Below are positions 1 through 10,600 of a DNA stretch of 64,000 nucleotides, in pieces; the first letter of the stretch is position 1; the number at the start of each line of letters is the position of its first letter. The stretch is from Valencia hispanica. Its lineage: Eukaryota > Chordata > Actinopteri > Cyprinodontiformes > Valenciidae. The position numbers and the translations under genes were made by a program. The stretch spans positions 8,301,001 through 8,365,000 of the forward strand of contig OY747704.1 of assembly GCA_963556495.2 (NCBI GenBank), read 5' to 3'. The notes under the pieces were generated by a model that did not search any database, was not told the DNA's origin, and saw only the letters and a program-made list of their open reading frames with translations.

Positions 1-149
1 GATTTCCATTGATAATGTTTGTGTGATTTTGTTGTCAGCACATTCAACTATGTGAGGAACAAAGTATTTAATAAGAATATTTCATTCATTCAGATCTAGC
101 ATGTGTTATTTTAGTGTTCCCTTAAAGTGTAGATGAGATAGAATCAGAA

Positions 150-275
150 AAACTTTATTAATCCCCAAGGGGAAATTCAGGTTTTTCAGTACAACCCGTC
201 CGAGCGAAACAGAAACACAACACATAGCCCGTATCCTGTCTGTCTAACTATGGTAGCTGCCAGCACAAGCCGTAT
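150..275 (-). mobile_element. LINE 3' tail (Rex1-like)
   Basis: CTTTATTAATCCCCAAGGGG followed by a GAAATTCAG-like end is the reverse complement of a widespread fish LINE 3' end. Similar tails occur at 8160 and 9508 in this window. No ORF remains. Confidence 0.45.
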
Positions 276-429
276 TCCATATATGCGGATGAAAAGGGTA
301 ACATCAGGTCAGGGTGATTGTAGTGAACATGCTTGCGTCAGTAATAGTGAACTCTTACTCAGTCTCATGTAAGGAGCAGGGGAGGGTGGGCAAAGATTCA
401 GCATTATCTCCCTGGGGAGCTTGGGAGAG

Positions 430-1106
430 TTTGTCAGCCTCAAGGCCAGCACATGGAGCCAAATTGCAAATACCAGTGGGGGCTCGTCCGGGATCTAAAT
501 TTCTGAGCTATAGACAACCACAATAATTGGTCCTTGCAATAATTAAATGGGAAAATGAGTTTTGATTTGGAGGATTTTATTCAAGCTTCTACTTATGAGA
601 AGGTAGCATTTTGTCGAAAAGAAGATTTGTTGTGCATTGCGGCACATTTTAACATCCAGGTTAAGAAGCAAGATGTTAAGGAGAGGGTTAGGAATGCAAT
701 CTTACAGAAACTGGTCGAGCTGAAAATCCTTGGAGATCCGACCATGGCAAGTCCGAATTGTGGTGAGGACCATGTTTCTTCTGTGGATTTGGGTGTCTCG
801 CCTTTGAAAGGGGAAGGCGCTACTGCCATGAGAACTCCACCAAAGGTATCGGAAGGACCTAAAGAACTTCCTTGGACATTACATTTTGATCCTGTGTCAC
901 CTGACTTCCGTGGATCAAGTGATAAAACCAGACTTAAGGTTCGTATAGCTCGCCTTCAGTTGGAAGCACAGGAAAGAGAGTAAAAATAAATAAATGTTTT
1001 GCTACCTTAACAAGGACTGCTGCCTTTTATTGTAGTTGTCTGGTTGCTGACCCCCTCCCTACTGGGAGGGGGGGATGTAACAAAAGTGGAGCCAAATTAC
1101 AAATAG
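430..1106 (+). mobile_element. LTR-retroelement remnant: tRNA-Pro primer site, gag start, polypurine tract
   Basis: An 18-base primer-binding site TGGGGGCTCGTCCGGGAT (477-494) matches the tRNA-Pro 3' end. A 142-codon ORF (555-983) resembles the N-terminal gag domain of fish Ty3/gypsy-type elements, with a short SAP-like helical segment. A purine tract (1064-1075) is followed by TG, the usual start of a 3' LTR. The remainder of gag and all of pol are missing, so the element is internally deleted. A 19-base motif near the primer site (454-472) recurs at 1087-1105 with one mismatch. It sits in an hmgcr intron. Confidence 0.6.
555..983 (+). pseudogene. N-terminal gag fragment of LTR element
   Basis: 142 codons beginning MSFDLEDF, with CRKEDLLCIAAHF near residue 20, a pattern seen at the start of gag-like proteins of fish gypsy elements. 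It stops before any zinc knuckle or capsid major-homology region. It lies 60 bases after the primer-binding site, the expected place for gag. Confidence 0.5.
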
Positions 1107-1427
1107 TAGTAATTGTTTTGGTTTCAGGCAGGAGCTCTGTTTTGTCTGCTTTAAGGTCTTTCAGCGGTCTCCATGGCCGAACCAGGGGGTCCGTTTCCAC
1201 CAAGCTGGGCTGAAAGTTTTTCCAAGTTGGTTTCCATTCCACGTATAAGTTCCTGAATCGCAGCTAACCTGTGGCTTAATTCATTTAACGCTTGAGTCTG
1301 AGTACTTTAAGCTCAACACATCCCATTGTGTTGGTCAGGCAGCTTCCCAATTGCTGCTGACACCAACATCTTAGATAAAAATCTTATATCAGATTAAACA
1401 TTGAAAAGTCTGACTCTGTTTCTGCAG

Positions 1428-1622
1428 CTTGGACCACTTCATCTAAGTGATGCTGAGGTGATGCTGCTTGTGACCTCCAAACACATCCCAGCATACAAAC
1501 TGGAGAGTTTGATGGAGAAACCAGAGAGAGGGGTGGCTATACGAAGACAGATGATATCTGCCAAGCTTTCTTGTCCGTCTGCGCTCTCCTCCCTTCCATA
1601 CATCAACTATGACTACTCCAAG
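1428..1622 (+). CDS. hmgcr: hmgcr exon (linker to catalytic domain)
   Basis: 65 codons, phase 0 at both ends; begins [10 protein letters not shown] and ends NYDYSK. It covers the start of the catalytic portion (N-domain). The acceptor is tttctgcag; the donor is GTGACC, weaker than the other donors in the gene. The following intron is only 72 bp. Confidence 0.94.
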
Positions 1623-4600
1623 GTGACCTAGAGACTAAGCAAGATACCCCACTACAACATGGAACTGTTTCTTTAACAAAGATCTGCTGTCTAGGTTATG
1701 GGTACCTGCTGTGAGAATGTGATTGGTTACATCCCTGTACCGGTTGGAGTTGCAGGACCACTACATCTGGATGGAAAACAGTTCCAGGTTCCCATGGCAA
1801 CTACAGAAGGCTGCTTAGTTGCAAGCACTAACCGTGGCTGTCGTGCAATTGCAGTGAGTGTTGGACTTGTTGTCTGTTAACGGCACTGGCCTTAATAACA
1901 CATTTCAATCTATGAAATTTCTATTCAAGAAGCCAAAGCCTCTCTTATGAAATATTATGTTAATAAATTTCTCCTGGTTAAAACAAAAGAGCTTAGTGAG
2001 GAACTATCGCTGCACAGCTCAGGAAAATGTTACAAGGCCATATGTAAGTGTCTTAACATTTCATTGGAGACAGCACAAAGTATTAAACGTATATCATATA
2101 ATACAAGAGGTTTCCACTCTGTGGGATATCTCAGATAACGTGGTGGAAGGTCAAAAGTAAGACTGGCACTCATTGCTGATGGTGTAAAAGGGGAAACTGT
2201 ATCAAGTATCAAGGCCTTCCTGAAGATTGCAGCCATGCCTGTGACAACCTCTTAACGCAGACAGTCCAATTGACAACACATAAAATATAGTTTTATGTTT
2301 GCAAGCTAAGGAGGAAGCCAATTTTCTGAGTAATACACAAACACCTGCTTGGCCTTTGCAAAATTTAATCTGGGTAAAGAAGAATCTGGTTTCTTGTTCT
2401 TTGGTCAGATGAAATTGAATCGTTTGGCCACAAAAATGTAGCCTTCATCTTACAGTCAGCATATCAATTAGGTCAACATTGGATGCTTCAGCATGACAGG
2501 TTTCTTCTGACTGGAAGTAATATTAATGTTTGAATCTGTTAGAGAATCTGTTGAGGCACCTGAAGATTAGGTTGACGGGAAAGGGACCTTCCAATTTCAG
2601 TGACTTAGAACTCATTTGAAAAGATGAGGAGTCAAAGATAGACAGAGAGACACAAAAAACTTTAGCAATTATGAGAAGTGTCGCTGTTCTGTCAAAGAAA
2701 GGCTTTTCCTTCAGTTATGGAGAAGGATATGAATAATTTTGTACCTAACATTTTTGTCGAAATAAAAAATAGTGAGAATTTCCCCCCCCACAATGATACA
2801 TTGTCCTGTTTTGGAGTAAATGAGCCAGGGGAGCTGCTAAACCAAAATAGCTGCATTGACAACTAAAGGCCTCTACATACACCTCAAGAATGTTTTTCTT
2901 ATAGATTGAGAAGAACAAAAACTAACTTCTGGCTTGACATGTATGCAGAACTCTTAGGAAGCCCTCATTAGGTCCCTCTTACTGCCACATTTCTTTGCGT
3001 GCCCATGCCCACTTCAAATTCCTGACCAATCACACAATATATGGCAGAGACCACACAAGCAAAACAATAGGATGTAATTTTGTTGTTCCATCCCTGGTAG
3101 AAAGAACTCATTTTTCTGTTGCTGCAGTTTATGATTGGCCTTAACTGGCTCAATAACTAATGCGCCTGCTCTACCCACTGAGCCATGCAGCAACAGCAAC
3201 AAGCTGTTGAGTCCACATAAAAACCTTGACCAAGTGGGGACAGTGGTCTTGAAACGTGCATGAATGCTGATGCTTTATATTTGTTGACAGTTGAAATAAA
3301 ATGAAACAAACCCACCTTTGGATTTTTGTCTAGAAGCAAGGAAGTTATTTCAAACATTCATCCATCCATTCTGTATACTGGTGACTTGCCGTTGACGTTA
3401 CTTCATGAGTAAAGATATGTTTAATCCTTTTTTATCCTTGTTTTAGCTGGCCGGAGGAGCCAGCAGCTGTATCCTGGCTGACGGCATGACTCGTGGTCCT
3501 GTGGTCAGACTCCCATCTGCCTGCAAGGCTGCCGAGGTCAAGGCCTGGCTGGAGAGTGCAGACGGTTTTCAGGACATCACAGAGGCTTTTGACAACACCA
3601 GCAGGTAGACAGCTTGTTGTAGGTGTACAGACTCACTTTAAAGGAGTTACGTGTTTCAGGACTGATGTCAGTTATTACTTTTTCTTGTGTTTTACAAACA
3701 ATATATGATTTTTGCATTTATTATTGGCAGGTTTGCTCGGCTACAAAAGTTGCTGGTTGGCCTGGCTGGGAGAAACCTTTACATTCGTTTCCAGTGCAGC
3801 ACGGGAGATGCTATGGGAATGAATATGATCTCTAAGGTAACCATAAAATAATTATTTTAATCATTACAACCTTTTTCATTTGACACAAAATAAAAATACA
3901 ACTCCAAAAGGTGCTTCTCTCTTTCTAAGCAAGAAATTGTTTAAAACTTCTGCTTGAGATGGTTTAATGTTCATCATCAGGAAACTGAACCGCTGTGTCC
4001 AAAGTTATTAATAACAGTCATTCACATACAGTAAAGATCACACTGAAGCACATTAATTGACACAGTAAACAGCCTTTATTTTAAAGTAAAAATATTTGTT
4101 TGCAGGGCACAGAGAAGGCTCTGAGTAGACTGCAGCAGCACTTCCCTGAGCTGCAGGTAGTTGCGGTCAGCGGTAACTACTGTACAGACAAGAAACCTGC
4201 TGCTATCAACTGGATCGAAGGCAGAGGCAAGTCTGCTGTCTGTGAAGCTACCATCCCTGCAAAGGTGGTTCAAGAGGTAAGATGAACCAGACCTACAATT
4301 GCAGCTAACTCTTCACATAATTCAACTTTGAAAGTTCTACCTTGGTTTCCTGTAGTATTATATTATCTTCGTATTGTCTGCATACAGTTAGGTAAATTTT
4401 TACCAATGTTTCTGTAGCATGGCTTTATATTATGCGTTTCCACTGCATTAACCTTTTCCTAGAATGATGATGGCTTTCTGGGTTAGTTTTTCCCACACTT
4501 CTTTTCTACCACAGGAAGCAGGGCCAAATCCGACAAAACAGGTTGAAATCTAACTGAGCAAACAGCCATGGTAGGGAGGTAGGACTTTTGGATGAACCCT

Positions 4601-7600
4601 GAACTATAGCTGAAGTTTTGTGATGACAGGGTAAAAAAACATTTTCTACTGGTTGATTATTTGCCAGATTCATCGTCCTGCAGTTCTTATTTTCCTTTAA
4701 TTTTTCTGATTGCTGTAATCTGCTTCTTAATTTTTTTTAAAGCTGGCCATAGTCAGAGCTACTGCTCTGCTCCCTAATTAGCGCTTGTTTTCCTCATTTT
4801 TCCAATCTTTTTCCAATATATATAAAAATTTACACTTTTAAATTCACATGTTTATTTTTTTCTGTATTTTTATTATGTATATGATCATATTATTTACGGG
4901 GGGGGCGACTGCTCTCCCAGTTGAGATTGGATCAGAGTGAGGTCTAAGGATGATGTAACCCTTCTTTTGCAGAGATATTCCCCATCATACTGATTGTTAC
5001 AGAATGTTATATTGCTGGAAACTGCACAGTAGAGGACATAAGGAGATAAGTGGATTCTGTGGGAGTGACATGACACAACTAGCTGACACAAGAATATTTA
5101 CATCTCACAGATTCAGTAGGAGAGTATTGATAAGTTAGTTGACAGATTCAACAATTTTGAGTTTTTCCTGGAACCATCTGGGGCAAAACTAAAAGGGAGA
5201 CCTGATCTAAAACTTTGGATTTCACTGACTAGCCACTTCAACCCAAATTAAAAAAAAATAAAGAGACTTTGACATCTGCCAAAGGAAAGATATCCTTTTA
5301 ACCTCATACCCACCATACTGCTACAGGGCAGGTTTTCCCCACTTATGAAGAATACTGTATCTCCATCTGATCACCATGAGGAACCTACACTCACTGCCCA
5401 CTTTATTAGGCACACTTGTCCAACTGCTTGTTAACGCAAATTTCTAATCAGCCAATCACATGGCGGCAACTCAATGCATTTAGGCATGTAGACATGGTCA
5501 AGACGAGCTGCTGCAGTTCATGCATCAGAATGGGGAAGAAAGGTGATATAAGTGACTTTGAACGTGACATGGTTGTTGCTGCTTGACGGGCTGGTCTGAG
5601 TATTTCAGAAACTGCTGATCTACTGGGATTTTCATGCACAACCATTTCTAGGGTTTATAGAGAATGGTCCGAAAAGTGAAAATATCCAGTGAGCAGCAGT
5701 TCTGTGGCTGAAAATCCCTTGTTGATGCCAGGGGTCAGAGGAGAATGGCTAGACTGGTCCGAGCTGATAGAAAGGCAACAGTAACTCAAATAACCACTTT
5801 TTAGATCTGCTTTTTTGTTTAGGAAAACAAATTTATAACAATGACCCATTATCATCAGTCAAAAGAGGAATTGAGAGGTTTAAATGTTGAACTCAAACCA
5901 ATCACTGTACAATTAATTAATTAGTCTGTTTCCTGGAAACACTATAATCTATGGAAGTTTAACGTTTTGAATGGAATTATGGAAATAAATAAACTGTTCC
6001 ATGATATTCAAATTTTTTGGAAAGGGTCTGTATTATGATTCATTCCGATGAGTAAGACTATATACTGTGACTTTTAAAACAAAATTTAACTGTCACAGCA
6101 TTCTTAACACTCCGACCTGTTTCATACTTTAACACATTCAGTTTTATTACTAGATCTAGTTCATACACTGGAACGAAGAAGGTGAAAACAACCAACTAGC
6201 GGTCATATTTTTAATTTTACTACAGAAGTTAATGTTATTAATGGTTCCATTCAAATAAAAAAATCGACAAAAAAAATTCGATACATTGCTTTTGAATATC
6301 GATACAGTACTGTGACAAAATATCGTGATATATTCGGCGTATCAATATTTTCATACATCCCTACACAATACAGTCAAATTCAGTTGAGCATGTCATGGTA
6401 ATGGTAAGATTACTTTTAGTTGTTAAATTTGGATCCCTCCTAAGTAATCATGTGGTGCCAGTAGGGAGGAACATCTCTCATTTAATAGTGCCAGGCTCAT
6501 TGTGAGCAGCCATCTCCAGCACACAGAAGCACTCACATCTCACAATTGATTTCTCTGTTTACCTCATTCTTCAGGTTTTGAAGACAACAACAGAGGCACT
6601 AATAGAAGTTAACATCAGTAAGAACCTGGTGGGCTCAGCCATGGCAGGTAGCATTGGTGGGTTTAATGCACATGCTTCCAACCTGGTGGCTGCCATCTAC
6701 ATAGCCTGCGGGCAGGTAATGTGGTTCTGCTGAATCATTGTGTGTCCGTTTATTTCATTGCACTTTAGCATTAAGCATGTCTCCCATTGTGTGGTTAACA
6801 GGATCCAGCCCAGTCAGTGGGCAGCAGTAACTGCATTACTCTTATGGAGCCATCAGGACCAACAGGGAAGGACCTGTACATCAGCTGCACAATGCCCTCT
6901 ATAGAAGTGGGCACTGTAGGAGGAGGCACCAACCTGCCCCCACAACAAGCCTGCCTCAAGGTGCACACAAATACACACCTGTAAACCTGTTTCACTAGCT
7001 CATAGTAAAGTTCAGTTAGTAAACTATATGCCTGAATACTAATGTGTTTCTTGTTTGCAGTTTAGCCATGTATAGTTGGTACCGTTTGGCATCACATTTG
7101 CAGGTCAGGCATTGAACTGGACCAGGGCATTAAAACATATCATACAGTAATTACAAATGTACAAATGCAGAAGTAATCCAGTATAGCCTGTTAAACAGCA
7201 GTCTAATTTTAGAATAGAATAGAATCATCCTTTATTGTCCCACAAAGGGGAAATCCAGCTGTAAAAGCAGCAAATTGACAGATAACCGAAGCATTCATGA
7301 TCACACGAGAATGGTAGAAAAAGTATGAAAACAGAATTAAGAATTATATATGTACATTAAGGACACAATTACAAAAACCAAAGTATTGTGCAGTTATTAA
7401 AAATAAAGTTGCATACTTGGATTGGAATGTGCAACTGATTAGGATAATTTAAAAAACAGAGAATATTTACAGAATGTGCACGAGTAATTATGCAATAGAA
7501 AGTAAAAAAGTAAACCTATTTTTTACAAGTAGTTAACAGAATATAAACTGAGAAAAACAGATTTGCAAATAGCAGCCACAGAAATTAGTAAAATGAGTCA

Positions 7601-10600
7601 AATAGTACAAGTTACAGCAGTGATGTAAACATTATTGATTTTGTTGGGATTTTGTTTACGCAGATGCTGGGTGTCCAAGGTGCCAGTCAGAAGTGTCCAG
7701 GAGAGAATGCTTGCCAACTGGCCAGGATTGTATGTGCTACAGTCCTTGCTGGAGAGCTCTCACTGATTAGTGCTCTGGCTGCTGGGCACCTCGTCAAGAG
7801 TCACATGACTCACAACAGGTAAGAGCAAAAAGTGCTAAATGAAACATTTAAATCCCCCACCCCCTCTTTTTCAAATCATCCCTGAGTTCTGTAGTCATTT
7901 TCCATCCAGTCAGGTTTGTACTCCTATCTTCCTGTCATTGTACATGCTAGCACAAGCATCACCAGTATACAATTGTAGCTTTCCCATCAGTCTTTGACAG
8001 ATGACGTATCGGGTGCTGTAGGAGCGTTGCATGATGGGATAGTTGAGCGTAAACAACAATCAAAGCTTCGATCGCTTTGTGTGTGGAGTTTATACACCTG
8101 GACAAAATGGTACACTCGTGTTGTGTGAAGGGCTGCCCTGCCAAGTTTCACAATACCAAATTCAATTCAAATTCAAATTCAAAAATACTTTATTGATCCC
8201 AGGGGGAAATAAAGTGTTGGTATAGCTCATATAATTGCAACCCATGCTGTTCTGTGCGCAGAAACTTCAATTCAATTCAATTCAATTCAGTTTATATAGC
8301 GCCAATTCACAACAGATGTCATCTCAAGGCACTTAACAAGAAGTCATTTCAATACATTTATACAAACATTCCAATCAGTTAAAAAGTTTCCTATTTAAGG
8401 AATCTGTGCAGATTGCGTCAGTCATTGGCGTGAGGTTGGGCCCCGTTGATGCAGACTTTCCAACCACAGCAATCCTTCAGCAATCCCTCATACTGAGCAA
8501 GCATGTAGCGACGGTGGAGAGGAAAAACTCCCCTTTAACAGGAAGAAACCTCCAACTGAACCAGGCTCAGTAGGAGCGGCCATCTGCCACGACCGTCTGG
8601 GGGTTTGAGAAGACAGAGCAGAAACACAGAAGGAACAGAAGATCTGATATAAGAGAACTTTCTATGTTACAGAAAGTAAAAAGTTGATAACAGGACACGG
8701 TGGATGTTCAGTTACTGGGAGGATCATCCCAGTCGATGCCCCCCGTCCAACAGGGCATTGCAGCCAAGCAGGATACCAGACCAGGTATATCTTCTATGGA
8801 AAGAAAAACACTGAGAGAAAACAAAGTTAACAGTCGAAATAACAGAATGTACTGTAATACAACTGGAGAGTCGTAGGAGAAAAGGAAGTAGCAGAGTGAA
8901 GAATTGTAACTTCTTTACAGTTCTGCATAAAATAAGCCAACGCAAGCCAATGAGCATCACAAATACATCAGTATACACCAATAAGGGGAACACCAGCTGT
9001 ATGAAAAAAAAGCTTGTGAGGCTGCATTGTGTAATAATGTCAATTATTGATTACATGCTGAGTTGTAATACAGGTGTTCTGGTGTTGCTGCTCGAACAGT
9101 CTGGAGTGTGACACAGAGAGCCCTGAGAAGCGTCTCTGACTGTAAACTTCTAAATTCATGCTAACAAATCATATTATTTTGTTGGGTAGGGCAAGATAAT
9201 CTGGAGTCTGTTGTGAATTATTAAAACCAGAATACAACACATAACACAAAAAACTGGCAGGTTAAATGTGTAAGACCATGATTTAAGTAGGATGTAAAAA
9301 TGTTGAACTATTAAATAACAGTTTATTACTAATTTACTTTACTTCAAAATGTAAAGTCGCATTAATACAATATTTCCTTTTTACATATGTATTTTGTTAC
9401 CAGTTGTATGGTACTTTAACACATTTAGACAGCATGTTGATTTTATGGGTCCATCAAGACAAAAAGTGATATATTTGTAATTATCAATGTTTGGTGTCAG
9501 GAGTGACATTTAATTCAATTCAATTCAAAAATACTTTATTGATCCCAGAGGGAAATTAAGTGTTGTTGTAGCTCATATAATTAATTCTTTAAGGAGTTGT
9601 TGTAGATCATGGTGGCTGTGGCCAGGAAGGATTTCCTGTAGCGGTCTGTATTGCAGCGAAACTGAAGAAGCCTCTGACTGAAGACACTCTGTTTTTGTAT
9701 GACAGTCTCATGAAGAGGATGCTCAGGGTCGTCCATAATTGTTTTGGTTTTATGAAGAATCCTTCTTTGCATCATCATCTCCAGTGAACCACAGTAGTGC
9801 CAAGAACAGAATCAGCCTTCTTTATCAGGTTGTTGAGCCTTTTTAAGTCATTGGTGGAACAAAAAGTTTCTGGCAGCAAGTAAAGATTAATACAGTAATA
9901 TTCTTCAAAATGGTAAAAATGAAATCTAATTAGAACTACACTTTAAATGATAAAACCTATAGTATTGCATAATTTAGCCACAAACAGGAAACTGCAGCTG
10001 CTGCAACTGGTGAATAACTTTAAATTGGAGGGTGGTTGGGGTGGGAAGAAGAAGAAAGCGTGCTGTGTGACATCATATAGCTTGTCCAATCATATTCATG
10101 AAGCTATATTAAGCCTCACTGTTAGCCTGCTACAGAGCAGGCTTGTTCAAGAGAATATGTCACCATAGTGACTAAACGGGGCTTCAGGTTAGCCTCGTTA
10201 GTGGAACCACATTTGGGGAAATTAAGCTGGGATTGTCAAAATGAACCTTGCTTTTGAGATTAGCTCGATTGGTGGAACAGCCCTCTGATCTCAATTGATG
10301 GCTGATTAACAGGCTTTTTCTAAACTGCAATCATCTGAAACAGGTGTGTTAAAGCAAGGAAACACTGTTAAGGTGAAAGGGAAAACGTCAGCATGGAACA
10401 ACTCAAAGGGGCAAGGTAGATGAATGAATGAACTGAACCTAACAAACAACTAATACTAATACTAAACTAATACTAAATGTGCAAAATAATATTTAACCAA
10501 GAAATAACCAATAGAGGAATGAACTGATGTAAGATCTAAGTAGATAAACAATCAAGAAATGATCAAAACTAAAACACAAATTAAACTAAAGGTACAGACA

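Noticed and set aside
1027..1242. Minus-strand 71-codon gene
   Set aside because: It overlaps the polypurine tract and presumed LTR start of a retroelement and has no family resemblance.
3130..3250. tRNA gene or SINE
   Set aside because: Only a short antisense tRNA-like string is present; no cloverleaf or body could be built.
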